Positions 53,633 to 62,929 are shown, counted from the first letter of the stretch. The stretch is DNA of 64,000 nt from Acidobacteriota bacterium (GCA_029562975.1 JAKQTR010000030.1:1-64000); one strand, 5' to 3'. Numbers and translations are program-made. Notes: generated by a model from the letters alone, not told the origin.

Positions 53633-55573
53633 TCATTGGATCGCCAGGCTGTGGAGATCCCTGAAGAGCTTCTCGAAGCGGTCGAGGGCGGCCCCGAGCT
53701 CGGGCAGGGTCGACCGCAGGGTGGACGTGCGCTCGAACAGGTACGACGCGGGAGCGAAGCTGTCGAAGCGGGGGGCCCACGGGGGCATCGACGCGAAGTA
53801 GGCTTCCACCTCCGCCACCACGCGCCGGGCCGCCGCGCTCTCGCCCTCGTCGAGGACGGCCGATTCCTCGAGGCCGTACGCGCCGGTCACGAGCTCCCGG
53901 AAGAGCCGCCGTCCGAGGAGGTCCTCCACCTGGGCGTCTTCGAGGTCCACGTAGAACGCCGGCCGGAGGATGCGTCCGAACTGGAGCAGGCCGCGCTCCC
54001 AGAGCCCGTCGAGCCGGCGCGGGTGGCTCATGAGGCCGTCGGTGAGGACCGCGATTCTCTGCGCCTGCCCGGCGAACAGGGAGACGAACGGCGCGATGCT
54101 GTCCAGCCCGCCGATGGGCACGAGGCTCCATGCGGGCGAAAGGTGCGCCCGCCCCTGCAGCTGCAGCTCGCGGGAAAACCACTTCAGGTAGAGCACGTCG
54201 CTCGCGCGGTCCACGAGCAGCGTCTGTGGCCCCGTCACGACGCGCCTGGCCACGTCGTAGGCGAGCGCGGCCCTGATCGGGAACAGCGTGTCGGGCTCGG
54301 TGCTGAGCGCCCGGTCCCCCACCTTGGTGCCGACGACGCTGTCGCCGTCGGACACGTCCTCCACGGTGCGCAGGCCGTCGAGGTAGTCGCCGTCGATCAT
54401 GAAGGGCGAGTGCGTCGTGTAGATCACCTGGTGCGCCGGCAGCAGCTGCTCGCGGATGAAGCGCAGCATGTCCATCTGGGCCCGCGCGTGCAGCCCGAGC
54501 CCGGGCTCGTCGAGCAGGATGACGTAGTCCGCCCCGTGGTCCCGCCGCAGGTGCGACAGCCACACGAGGAAGGAGAAGAACCAGATGAAGCCCGTGCTGC
54601 GCTCGTCGAACCCCAGCGTGACCCGGTGCCGGCGGTTCCGGATGCGCATGCGCAGGATGTACCCCGTGTCGAAGGGCGCCGGGTCGTGCGGGCGGGCGGC
54701 GTCGCACCGGAAGTCCACTTCGAGCGCGCGGTCCTGGCTCCAGTACTCCATGACGTCGCGCGAGATGCGCTGCGACACCGACTCGAGCTCGGCCACGAGG
54801 TACTCGAACTGGTCGATGCCGGCCAGCTCCTCCGGCGTCGTATGAGCCAGCTCGAGGAGGGCGAGGAAGATCGTGTCCACGACGGTGAGGGCGCCTGCGG
54901 CCTTCCGGCGCATCAGATCGTCGATGGACACCTCGCCTGGCAGCCGGTGGTACTCGGCGAAGTAGAGGAAGCGCGGCAGGCGCGGCTCCAGCGCGGCGGC
55001 AATCGTGGACGCGGGCGAGGCGTCCGGGAACCGGCCCTCCACATCGGCCAGGAGCGCGGCGAGCGCGGGCGTCGGCGCCTCGAGGCCGCGAAGCAGCGCC
55101 ACCAGCTCCGCCACGCTCGCGGCCCCGGAGACGCGCTCCCGCTCGCCGGCGTCGAGCCCCGCCCGGCCAAGGAGGCCCGCGACGACGGCGCGCTCGTCCA
55201 CGTCGATGTGCCACCGGAGGCGGTTGTCGTACCCGCGCGACACGGACACCAGCGGCTCGGGCAGGGCGCCCGGGCCCGCGGCCTCGGCGACGGCCGCCGC
55301 GTCAGGCCCCTCGAGGCGCCACGTCGCCGTCACGACGCGGTCGGGCGATTGCCCGCGCCGCTTCCGGTACTCGGCCCAGCGCCGGCGCGGGTACTCGGTT
55401 TCGACGAAGTCCCCGTCGACGGGCAGGATGGGATTGACGCGGTACAGGGCCTTCAAGAGCGCCGTCTTGCCCGACTCGTTCTTGCCGACGAGCGCGGTGA
55501 GCCGCCGGATGCTGAACTCCGTCGAGTCGTCGATGCACTTGAAGTTCTCCACGCGGACGGACTCAAGCAGCAT
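53633..55573 (-). CDS. OLD-like AAA ATPase with altered TOPRIM region
   Basis: A 646-residue ABC-type ATPase of the overcoming-lysogenization-defect (OLD)/RecF-like group. N-terminus LLESVRVENFKCIDDSTEFS, Walker A VGKNESGKTALLKAL, a long helical insert, Walker B YVILLDEPGLGLHARAQ and the H-loop IYTTHSPFMID. The C-terminal region aligns with the TOPRIM nuclease domain of OLD proteins, but LVEGxSD reads LLVDRASDVLYL and the DxD region reads VLTDGLMS, so nuclease activity may be lost or changed. ATG 55573 fits the family start; the longer frame does not. OLD proteins act in phage defence or DNA repair. Confidence 0.82.
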   Translation of the reverse strand: MLLESVRVENFKCIDDSTEFSIRRLTALVGKNESGKTALLKALYRVNPILPVDGDFVETEYPRRRWAEYRKRRGQSPDRVVTATWRLEGPDAAAVAEAAGPGALPEPLVSVSRGYDNRLRWHIDVDERAVVAGLLGRAGLDAGERERVSGAASVAELVALLRGLEAPTPALAALLADVEGRFPDASPASTIAAALEPRLPRFLYFAEYHRLPGEVSIDDLMRRKAAGALTVVDTIFLALLELAHTTPEELAGIDQFEYLVAELESVSQRISRDVMEYWSQDRALEVDFRCDAARPHDPAPFDTGYILRMRIRNRRHRVTLGFDERSTGFIWFFSFLVWLSHLRRDHGADYVILLDEPGLGLHARAQMDMLRFIREQLLPAHQVIYTTHSPFMIDGDYLDGLRTVEDVSDGDSVVGTKVGDRALSTEPDTLFPIRAALAYDVARRVVTGPQTLLVDRASDVLYLKWFSRELQLQGRAHLSPAWSLVPIGGLDSIAPFVSLFAGQAQRIAVLTDGLMSHPRRLDGLWERGLLQFGRILRPAFYVDLEDAQVEDLLGRRLFRELVTGAYGLEESAVLDEGESAAARRVVAEVEAYFASMPPWAPRFDSFAPASYLFERTSTLRSTLPELGAALDRFEKLFRDLHSLAIQ

Positions 55574-55696
55574 GCTGGACGGGCCCCCCTGGCCAACGGC
55601 AAGATGTAGTCTGAGCGGCAGCAATTGTCAAGGAAGGCGCGGCGCGCCGCCCGGGCCGCCCGCCCCGCCGCGTGCAGCCGCCGCCCGGCGGAGCGG

Positions 55697-55702
55697 TATA
55701 AT
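55697..55702 (+). promoter_or_regulatory. Consensus -10 (TATAAT) for the DUF355 gene
   Basis: A perfect TATAAT lies 30 bases upstream of ATG 55733. No good -35 is seen 17 bases before it. Unlike several other genes here this message would have a leader of about 24 bases, containing a GGAGCGGC ribosome-binding candidate. Confidence 0.6.
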
Positions 55703-55732
55703 CAGCGGGGAATAGCCCTGGAGCGGCAAGAG

Positions 55733-56215
55733 ATGGACCTGCAGCTCGTGCCGGTGGCGATGCCCGAGAACGCCAACGTCGTCATCGGGCAGAGCCACTT
55801 CATCAAGACGGTCGAGGATCTCTACGAGATCATGGCCACCACCGTGCCGGGCGCCGCCTTCGGCCTGGCGTTCAACGAGGCCTCCGGCGCGTGCCTCGTC
55901 CGCAGCGACGGCAACGACGAGGAGCTGCGCGCCGCCGCGGTCGACGCCGCCCTGGCCCTGGGCGCCGGCCATACGTTCGTGCTCTACATGCGCGGCGCGT
56001 ACCCCATCAACGTCCTGAACCGGATCAAGGACTGCCAGGAGGTGTGCCGGGTCTTCTGCGCCACGGCCAACCCGCTCCAGGCCGTCGTCGCGGAGTCGGA
56101 TCAGGGGCGCGGCATCGTCGGCGTCATCGACGGGTCGTCGCCCAAGGGCGTCGAAGCGGAGGCCGATCGCGAGTGGCGCGCCGGGTTCCTGCGCCGGATC
56201 GGATACAAGCGCTGA
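55733..56215 (+). CDS. Adenosine-specific kinase family protein (DUF355)
   Basis: A 160-residue protein: MDLQLVPVAMPENANVVIGQ, SHFIKTVEDLYEIMATTVPG, AFGLAFNEASGACLVRSDGN, GHTFVLYMRGAYPINVLNRI, EVCRVFCATANPLQAVVAES, GRGIVGVIDGSSPKGVE. These blocks and the length match DUF355, called adenosine-specific kinase from the archaeal structure; the reaction in bacteria is not established. Start chosen at the family's MD/ME opening. Directly upstream of the TRAP operon and probably transcribed from its own TATAAT. Confidence 0.88.
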   Translation: MDLQLVPVAMPENANVVIGQSHFIKTVEDLYEIMATTVPGAAFGLAFNEASGACLVRSDGNDEELRAAAVDAALALGAGHTFVLYMRGAYPINVLNRIKDCQEVCRVFCATANPLQAVVAESDQGRGIVGVIDGSSPKGVEAEADREWRAGFLRRIGYKR

Positions 56216-56377
56216 GCCCGCGCCGCCCCGGGTCCGCCGCCGGGGCTGGCCGGCTCGTCCCGCTCGGTGTACACTCGCCGATCGGCGCCTGCGGGCCGGG
56301 CCGAGCAGGGCGTTGCGGCGCTCCGCCTGGCGCCAGGGGCCGGGACCCGCGCCGCGCGTGAGGAGGCGGAGAAGCAC

Positions 56378-57427
56378 ATGAGCAGGCTTGCGTGGCGCGC
56401 GGCGGGTCTCGCGCTGGCGGCGATGGAGCTCGCCTCGTGCGGGGCGATCAGGTCCGGGGCGGTCAAGTCGGTCGCCACCATGCTCTCCGAGACCGGGACG
56501 ACGGTCAGTTCGCACGACGACCCGGAGCTCGTGGCCGACGCCCTGCCGTTCGCGCTGCTCCTGAACGAATCGATCCTGGCATCGGTCCCGAGGCACGAAG
56601 GGCTGCTGACCGCCACCTGCAGCCAGTACACCCAGTACGCCGTCGGGTTCATCCAGGCCGACGCCGAGGCCGCGCAGTTCGACGACTACCCGCGGTCGCA
56701 GTCCCTGTCGGGCCGAGCCCTGAAGCTGGCCCTGCGCGGCCGCGGCTACTGCTGGCGCGCGCTCGAGATCCGGTTCCCCGGCGTGCCGGCCCGCCTCGCC
56801 GCCGACCCGGCGGCCTCGGTGCCGCAGGCGAAGAGGGCGCACGTGCCGCTTCTCTACTGGTCCGCGGCGTCGCTCGGCTCGGCGGTGTCGGCTGGCGGCC
56901 TGGATCATCCCGAACTGCTCATCCACTGGCCCGTCATCCGGGCGCTGGCCGAGCGGGCCCTGGCGCTGGACGAAGCCTGGGGCAACGGGGCGCTGCACGA
57001 GCTGCTGATCACCGTCGAGAGCCAGGGCGAGGCCCTGGGCGGGTCCGAGGCGCGCGCCCGCGCGCACTTCGCCCGGGCGGTCGAGATCCAGAAGGGCCGG
57101 TCGCCCGGCCCCTACCTGTCGCTCGCGCTTGGCATCGCGAAGGGCAAGAACGACCGCGCGGAGTTCGAGGCGCTGCTCCGGCAGGCGCTGGCCATCGATC
57201 CCGACGCCAGCCCCGAGACCCGCCTGGCCACGCTGCTCGCGCAGCAGCGGGCGCGCCTGCTGCTCGCGCACCTCGACGATCTGTTCCTCGAGCCGGATGC
57301 CGGACCGAGGCCGGCGGCTCTCTCGGTTCCCCTCGATCCCTCGTCGGCCCGCCTGGCGTACGCCCTGCTCGAGGCCGCCGGATCGCACAAGGCGCGTCGG
57401 GCCGACGGCCCGCGCGAGAGGAAGTGA
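56378..57427 (+). CDS. TatT-type TPR lipoprotein of a TRAP transporter
   Basis: A 349-residue lipoprotein (lipobox MELASC, Cys21) made of helical repeats. It carries the TatT pattern: IRSGAVKSVATMLSETG, LVADALPFALLLNESILASV, LTATCSQYTQYAVGFIQADA, WPVIRALAERALALDEAWGN, ARAHFARAVEIQKGRSPGPY, EFEALLRQALAID and LATLLAQQRARLLLAHLDDLF. TatT (first known as Tp0956 of Treponema) is a TPR lipoprotein that partners the TRAP binding protein TatP. Here the P-type gene starts two bases after its stop and the membrane subunit follows, exactly the TPAT-TRAP order. Confidence 0.85.
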   Translation: MSRLAWRAAGLALAAMELASCGAIRSGAVKSVATMLSETGTTVSSHDDPELVADALPFALLLNESILASVPRHEGLLTATCSQYTQYAVGFIQADAEAAQFDDYPRSQSLSGRALKLALRGRGYCWRALEIRFPGVPARLAADPAASVPQAKRAHVPLLYWSAASLGSAVSAGGLDHPELLIHWPVIRALAERALALDEAWGNGALHELLITVESQGEALGGSEARARAHFARAVEIQKGRSPGPYLSLALGIAKGKNDRAEFEALLRQALAIDPDASPETRLATLLAQQRARLLLAHLDDLFLEPDAGPRPAALSVPLDPSSARLAYALLEAAGSHKARRADGPRERK

Positions 57428-57429
57428 CC

Positions 57430-58455
57430 ATGTCCCGCACCAACATGCTGCGTGCCGCCGCGGCCCTGGCGGTGGCAGCCGCCATTCCGCTGACGGCCGC
57501 AGGGCCCACGAGGATCAAGCTCGGCACGCTCGCCCCGGAGAACTCCCCCTGGACGAGCGCCCTGCGAACCATGGGCTCCTCGTGGGCGAAGGCCACCGGG
57601 AACCGCGTCACCCTGACCGTGTACGCCGGGACGATTCCCAGCGAGTCGAACGCCATCGCGCGGATGGCCGTCGACGGCCTGCAGGCCGCCACGCTGATGG
57701 TCGCGGGCCTGGCGGAGCTGGACGATGCCTTCAACGTGTTCGCCGTCCCGTTCTTCTTCTCGTCCAACGCGGAGCTCGCGCACGTGCAGGAGCGCCTGAC
57801 GCCGCTGCTCCAGGAGAAGCTGGCCGCCAGGAAGCTGCGCCTGCTCCACTGGGGGAACGGCGGGTGGGTCCGGCTCTTCTCGAAGACCGCGGTCAGGACG
57901 GTGGCCGACCTGAGGGAGGCCAGGCTCTACACGACGGAGGGCGACGACCGCTGGGTGCGCTGGTACGCGTCCAACGGGTTCCACGCCGTGCCGCTCGCGC
58001 CGGGCGAGATCCCGAAGCAGCTCAAGCTGCCGACCGGCGCGATCAACGCGGCTCCCATGCCGCCCGTGTACGCCGTCGCCCTCCAGGTCTTTCGCGACGC
58101 GCCGTACATGCTCGATCTGCCCGTTGCTCCTCTCGTGGGCGCCACGGTCATCACCGAGTCGGCCTGGAACAAGATCTCGCCCGAGGACCGCGCGGAGATG
58201 CTCGAGGTGGCGCGGCTCATGGAGAAGCAGATCGGCGAGCAGGCGCCGGCGCTCGACGCGAAGTCCATCGACGAGATGACGAAGACGGGCATCCTGAAGC
58301 TGGTCGCCCTCGACGCCTCGGACGCGACGACCTTCCGGGCGACGGTGGACAAGCTGACGAGCACGCAGCGCGGCGTGCTCGTGCCGGCCGACGTGTACGA
58401 CATGGCGGTCCGGGAGCGGGACGCCTTCCGCAAAGCCCGGGGCGGGCGTGGCTGA
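57430..58455 (+). CDS. TRAP transporter substrate-binding protein (DctP/TatP)
   Basis: A 341-residue exported DctP-family protein: signal peptide (AAAALAVAAAIPLTAAG), TRIKLGTLAPENSPWTSALR, VTLTVYAGTIPSESNAIARM, LDDAFNVFAVPFFFSSNAEL, LRLLHWGNGGWVRLFSKTAV, DLREARLYTTEGDDRWVRWY, and VPLAPGEIPKQLKLPTGAIN. In classic DctP an arginine (usually in the xxGxR pocket) binds a carboxylate; here the equivalent segment reads LREARLYTTEG. Paired with TatT the substrate may be a hydrophobic or non-dicarboxylate compound. It overlaps the next gene by eight bases. Confidence 0.92.
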   Translation: MSRTNMLRAAAALAVAAAIPLTAAGPTRIKLGTLAPENSPWTSALRTMGSSWAKATGNRVTLTVYAGTIPSESNAIARMAVDGLQAATLMVAGLAELDDAFNVFAVPFFFSSNAELAHVQERLTPLLQEKLAARKLRLLHWGNGGWVRLFSKTAVRTVADLREARLYTTEGDDRWVRWYASNGFHAVPLAPGEIPKQLKLPTGAINAAPMPPVYAVALQVFRDAPYMLDLPVAPLVGATVITESAWNKISPEDRAEMLEVARLMEKQIGEQAPALDAKSIDEMTKTGILKLVALDASDATTFRATVDKLTSTQRGVLVPADVYDMAVRERDAFRKARGGRG

Positions 58456-60277
58456 ACGGCCGGCCGCCCAATCGGCGCACCCGCTCGCGCGCGTGGAGGA
58501 CGCCGTCGCCACGCTGGCGGCGCTGGGCGTCATCCTGCTGCCGCTCGCGGAAGTCGTGCTGCGCCGCCTGTTCGACACCGGGATTCCCGGCGCGGCGCCG
58601 TTCACGTCGCACCTGACGCTCGTGGTCGGCCTGGCGGGCGCCGCAATCGCCGCCCGCCAGGGCAAGCTGCTGGCGATGGCGACGGGCACGCTGCTCCCGG
58701 CGGGCGCGATGCAGGACGCCGCGAAGGCCCTGTCGGCCCTGGTGGGGTCCGCGGTCGCGACGGTGCTCGCCTTCGGCGGCGTGCGCCTGCTCCAGGTGCA
58801 CCGCGAAGCCGCCAAGCCCATCGCCCTCGGCGTGCCGGTGTGGGTCGCGGACCTGGCGTTCCCCATCGCCTTCGGACTCATTGCGCTTCGGCTCGTTTGG
58901 CAGGCCTCGCCGCGCCTGTGGGTGCGCGCGGGTGTCGCGCTCGGCATCGCGGCGGGCGCCTGGATCAGCCAGCATCCCCAGATCCTCGACGGGGCGCCCG
59001 CCTGGCCGGGCATCGCGATCCTGGTTCTGGCGGCGGTTGCCGGCATGCCCATCTTCGCCCTGCTGGGCGGCGCCGCCGTCTTCCTCTTCCTCGCGCAGGG
59101 CGACAGCCCGGCGAACGCGATCATCGGCAGCTACGATCAGCTCACGTCGACTGACCTGCCCGCCCTGCCGCTGTTCACGCTGGCCGGGTTCCTGCTGGCC
59201 GAGGGGCGCGCCTCCGAGCGCCTGCTGCGCCTGTTCCGCGCCTGTTTCGGCTGGATGCCCGGCGGCACGGCCGTCGTGACGGCGGCGCTGTGCGCCTTCT
59301 TCACCGTCTTCACCGGCGGATCGGGCGTGACGATCCTCGCCCTGGGCGGCCTGCTGCTGCCGGCGCTGCTGGCGGACAAGTACCGCGAGTCGTTTTCTCT
59401 CGGCCTGCTGACGGCCTCGGGCTCGCTCGGCCTGCTCTTCCCGCCGGCCCTGCCGCTGATCCTGTACGGCATCGTGGCCGGCGTGGCCATCGGCGATCTC
59501 TTCCTGGGCGGCCTGCTGCCCGGGCTGGTCATGCTGACGTTCCTCGCGCTGCTCGGCGTGCGCGAGGGAATCGTCTCCGGCTCCGGACGGACGCCGTTCC
59601 ACCTCCGTGCCGCGGTGAGCGCCGTCTGGCGCGCGAAGTGGGAGCTGCTCATGCCGATTGTGATCCTCGGCTCGCTCTTCGCCGGGGCCACGACGGTGCA
59701 GTCGGCCGCGCTCGTCGCGCTCTACACGCTCGTGGTGCAGCGCGTCGTGCAGCGGGAGCTGACGTCGTTCGGGGACCTGCGCCGCGTCGTCAGCGCCGCG
59801 ATCGCCGTCATCGGCGGCGTCCTGGTGATCCTGGCGGTCGCCGTCGGCTTCACCACCTACCTGATCGACGCGCAGGTGCCGGCGCGGATGGTGGACTGGG
59901 TGCAGGCCAACATCCACTCGGCGGCGCTGTTCCTGCTCGCGCTCAATGTCTTCCTGATCATCGTCGGCTGCCTGATGGACATCTTCTCCGCCATCGTGGT
60001 GGTCGTGCCGCTCATCGTGCCCATCGCCCGGGTCTACGGGATCGATCCCGTCCACCTCGGCGTCATTTTCATCGCGAACCTCGAGCTGGGGTACCTCACG
60101 CCGCCGGTCGGGCTGAACCTGTTCCTGTCGTCCTACCGGTTCAACAAGCCCGTGCTGCAGATCGCGCGCGCCTCGCTGCCGATGCTCGGCGTGCTCGCGG
60201 CGGGCGTGCTGCTCATCACCTACGTGCCCTGGCTGACGACCGGGCTGCTCGACCTGCTGGGGCGCACGCAGCCCTAG
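58448..60277 (+). CDS. TRAP transporter fused small and large membrane subunits (DctQM)
   Basis: A 609-residue protein with the DctQ-like part (four TM, about 1-165: RVEDAVATLAALGVILLPLAE, GIPGAAPFTSHLTLVVGLAG) fused to DctM (12 TM, from about 170: FALLGGAAVFLFLAQGDSPA, LPLFTLAGFLLAEGRASERL, GGSGVTILALGGLLLPALL, NVFLIIVGCLMDIFSAIVVV, LELGYLTPPVGLNLF). It is the sodium-driven elevator of the TRAP system for uptake of the ligand delivered by the upstream DctP protein. GTG 58448 overlaps the preceding stop by eight bases; translational coupling is likely. A GC-rich hairpin (60288-60317) follows. Confidence 0.93.
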   Translation: MAERPAAQSAHPLARVEDAVATLAALGVILLPLAEVVLRRLFDTGIPGAAPFTSHLTLVVGLAGAAIAARQGKLLAMATGTLLPAGAMQDAAKALSALVGSAVATVLAFGGVRLLQVHREAAKPIALGVPVWVADLAFPIAFGLIALRLVWQASPRLWVRAGVALGIAAGAWISQHPQILDGAPAWPGIAILVLAAVAGMPIFALLGGAAVFLFLAQGDSPANAIIGSYDQLTSTDLPALPLFTLAGFLLAEGRASERLLRLFRACFGWMPGGTAVVTAALCAFFTVFTGGSGVTILALGGLLLPALLADKYRESFSLGLLTASGSLGLLFPPALPLILYGIVAGVAIGDLFLGGLLPGLVMLTFLALLGVREGIVSGSGRTPFHLRAAVSAVWRAKWELLMPIVILGSLFAGATTVQSAALVALYTLVVQRVVQRELTSFGDLRRVVSAAIAVIGGVLVILAVAVGFTTYLIDAQVPARMVDWVQANIHSAALFLLALNVFLIIVGCLMDIFSAIVVVVPLIVPIARVYGIDPVHLGVIFIANLELGYLTPPVGLNLFLSSYRFNKPVLQIARASLPMLGVLAAGVLLITYVPWLTTGLLDLLGRTQP

Positions 60278-60287
60278 CGCCCGCCTG

Positions 60288-60317
60288 CGCCGACGGGCCT
60301 GCCGGCCGGCGTCGGCG
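60288..60317 (+). terminator. GC-rich hairpin after the TRAP operon
   Basis: CGCCGACG and CGTCGGCG form an 8 bp stem around a 14-base loop that is itself GCCGGCCGGC. There is no T-tract, so termination would need Rho or the hairpin alone. Confidence 0.35.
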
Positions 60318-60364
60318 GCGGCGCTGCGCTCGATCGCCGCTGGCCCCGGGCCCCGGACCCCGGG

Positions 60365-60370
60365 TAAGAT
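60365..60370 (+). promoter_or_regulatory. -10-like hexamer of a leaderless promoter (phosphoesterase gene)
   Basis: TAAGAT ends exactly six bases before ATG 60377, placing the transcript start on the start codon. Confidence 0.5.
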
Positions 60371-60376
60371 TCGCCC

Positions 60377-62929
60377 ATGCGATCCCGATCCTTCGCCGCC
60401 ATCTTCGTCGTCTGCGCGCTCGTCGTCGGCGCCGCCGTGGCGTCGGTCGCCCAGCGGGGCCCCGCCCCGCCGGTCTGGCCGGGCAGCCTGGGCAAGGGCG
60501 TCACGCTGCTCCCCAACGGCTGGAAGATCCAGCCGGCGGGCCGCCACATCGGCGTCGGGGATCTTCCGCTGGCCATGGCGGAATCGCCCGACGGCCGCTT
60601 CCTCGTCATCACGAACAACGGCTACGCCAAGCCGACGCTGACGGTGGTGGACCTGCGGACCGGGGAGGTGAGCTCCCGGGTCACGCTCGACCATGCGTGG
60701 CTGGGTCTGGCGTGGCACCCGGACGGGCGGCGGCTCTTCTCGTCGGGGGCCGGGCAGACCACGGTGAACGAGTTCTACTGGGCGTCGAACCGCTTGACGC
60801 CGGGCGCCGTGTACGCGCTCGGCCGCGACACGCAGCGCCCGATGCCAGGCATCAACCGCCCCGAGCCCGTCGAGCAGAGCTTCGTCGGCGGCGTATCGCT
60901 CTCGCCCGACGGGCGGTACCTCTACGCGGTGCACGTCCTCGGAGAGGCCCTGACGATGCTCGACCTGAAGACGGGGCTGGTCCGCCAGACCGTCGATCTC
61001 GGGGCCGAGCCGTACACCTGCCTCGTGTCGCCCGACGGATCGCTGGTCTACGTGTCGGTCTGGGGCGGGGCCAGGGTGGCGGCCTTCGACGCCGCCACGC
61101 TCGACAAGCGGGCCGAGATCGCCGTGGGTGAGCACCCGAACGCCATGGTGTGGTCGAAGGACGCCGCGCGCCTGTTCGTCGCGTGCGCCAACACAAACAG
61201 CGTCTGGGTCATCGACGCGGCGGCGAAGGCGGCGACGGAGCAGATCTCGATCGCGCTCTTCCCGAACGCGCCGCCGGGGGCGACGCCGAACGCGCTGGGG
61301 CTGTCGCCCGACGGCGCCCGCCTGCTGGTCGCCAACGCGGACAACAACGCCGTGGCGGTGGTCGACGTCAGCAACGCCGCGCGGAGCATCGTCGAAGGGT
61401 TCATCCCGACGGGCTGGTATCCGACGGCCGCGCAGTTCAGCAAGGACGGATCCCAGATCTACGTGCTGAGCGGCAAAGGCCTCACGTCGCTGCCCAATCC
61501 CCGCGGCCCGCAGCCCGGCGTGCCGAGTTCGGACGGCCAGTACAGCGGGTCGATGCTGCAGGGCTCGCTCTCGGTGCTGCCCGTGCCCGACGCCGCCGCC
61601 CTGGCGGCGCTGACCAGGACGGTCTACGCGCTCACGCCCATGACGAGCGCGGGCATCCTGGCTCCCGCCGCGCCGCCGCTGGTGTCCCCGATCCCAAAGA
61701 AGGTCGGCGATTCGTCGCCGATCAAGCACGTCTTCTACGTCATTCGCGAGAACCGGACGTACGACCAGATCCTGGGGGACCTCGAGCGCGGGAACGGCGA
61801 CCCGAGTCTGTGCCTGTTCGGCGAGGAGGTCACGCCAAACGCCCACGCCATCGCGCGCGAGTTCGTCCTGCTGGACAACTTCTACGTGGACGCCGAGGTC
61901 AGCTACGACGGCCACGCCTACTCGACGGGCGCGTACGCGACGGACTTCGTCGAGAAGATCTGGCCGACGAACTACGGCGGGCGCGGCGCGCGCTACATGA
62001 GCGAGGGCGGCGGCGCGATGCGCAACGCCTACGGCAACGTGGCCGCGCCCATGAACGGCTACATCTGGGACGCCTGCGTGCGGGCCGGCCTGAGCGTGCG
62101 CAGCTACGGGGAGTTCACCGAGCTCGAGCCGGCGCCCGCCGGAGGCGGGCCCGGCGGCGCGAGAAAGGCCGTCGCGCGGGTTCCCGGCCTGGTCGGGCGC
62201 ATCCACCCGACCTATCCCCCCTGGGACCTGTCGGTGCCGGACAACGTGCGCGTGGACGTCTGGCTCGAGGAGTTCCGCCGGTTCGAGAAGGACGGCGGGC
62301 TGCCGGCGCTGAGCATCCTCCGCATCGGCGGCGACCATACGGCGGGCACGCGGGCCGGCTATCCGACGCCGCGCGCGATGATCGCCGAAAACGACGCGGC
62401 GCTCGGCCGGATCGTCGAGGCCGTCAGCCGCAGCGTGTACTGGAAGGAGTCGGCGATCTTCGTCCTGGAGGACGATGCGCAGAACGGGCCGGACCACGTG
62501 GACGCGCATCGATCGCCGGCATTCGTCATCAGCCCCTTCGTCAAGCGCGGCGTCGTGGACAGCACGATGTACTCGACCTCGGGCATGCTGCGGACGATGG
62601 AACTCATCCTCGGCCTGCCCCCGATGAGCAACTACGACGCCGCGGCCACGCCGATGTACAACGCGTTCCAGGCCACGCCGGTGCTCACGCCCTACCGGGC
62701 GCGTCCGGCGCGCATCGACGTGACGGAGAAGAACGCCGTCAATGCCTGGGGGGCCGCGGCCTCGGCGGCCATGAACATGGCCGAAGCGGATCTCTGCCCC
62801 GACCTCGAGTTGAACGACATCGTCTGGCGCTCCGTCCGCGGGGCGAACCATCCGATGCCGCCTCCCGTGCGGGCCGCGTTCGTTCGAGCGCTGCCCGGAG
62901 ACGATGACGACGAGGAGGACAGGGACTGA
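60377..62929 (+). CDS. Exported YncE-type propeller fused to a phosphoesterase
   Basis: An 850-residue exported protein: signal peptide (FAAIFVVCALVVGAAVASVA), a seven-bladed YncE-like beta-propeller (about 45-350: MAESPDGRFLVITNNGYAKP, VSLSPDGRYLYAVHVLGEAL, LVSPDGSLVYVSVWGGARVA, LGLSPDGARLLVANADNNAV), then an alkaline-phosphatase-superfamily domain (from about 450: IKHVFYVIRENRTYDQILGD, DAEVSYDGHAYSTGAYATDF, IFVLEDDAQNGPDHVDAHRS, AFVISPFVKRG). ENRTYDQ and EDDxQNGPDHVDAHR are the metal/active-site motifs of this fusion family. It may release phosphate outside the cell. The C-terminus is acidic (DDDDEEDRD). Single gene. Confidence 0.88.
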   Translation: MRSRSFAAIFVVCALVVGAAVASVAQRGPAPPVWPGSLGKGVTLLPNGWKIQPAGRHIGVGDLPLAMAESPDGRFLVITNNGYAKPTLTVVDLRTGEVSSRVTLDHAWLGLAWHPDGRRLFSSGAGQTTVNEFYWASNRLTPGAVYALGRDTQRPMPGINRPEPVEQSFVGGVSLSPDGRYLYAVHVLGEALTMLDLKTGLVRQTVDLGAEPYTCLVSPDGSLVYVSVWGGARVAAFDAATLDKRAEIAVGEHPNAMVWSKDAARLFVACANTNSVWVIDAAAKAATEQISIALFPNAPPGATPNALGLSPDGARLLVANADNNAVAVVDVSNAARSIVEGFIPTGWYPTAAQFSKDGSQIYVLSGKGLTSLPNPRGPQPGVPSSDGQYSGSMLQGSLSVLPVPDAAALAALTRTVYALTPMTSAGILAPAAPPLVSPIPKKVGDSSPIKHVFYVIRENRTYDQILGDLERGNGDPSLCLFGEEVTPNAHAIAREFVLLDNFYVDAEVSYDGHAYSTGAYATDFVEKIWPTNYGGRGARYMSEGGGAMRNAYGNVAAPMNGYIWDACVRAGLSVRSYGEFTELEPAPAGGGPGGARKAVARVPGLVGRIHPTYPPWDLSVPDNVRVDVWLEEFRRFEKDGGLPALSILRIGGDHTAGTRAGYPTPRAMIAENDAALGRIVEAVSRSVYWKESAIFVLEDDAQNGPDHVDAHRSPAFVISPFVKRGVVDSTMYSTSGMLRTMELILGLPPMSNYDAAATPMYNAFQATPVLTPYRARPARIDVTEKNAVNAWGAAASAAMNMAEADLCPDLELNDIVWRSVRGANHPMPPPVRAAFVRALPGDDDDEEDRD

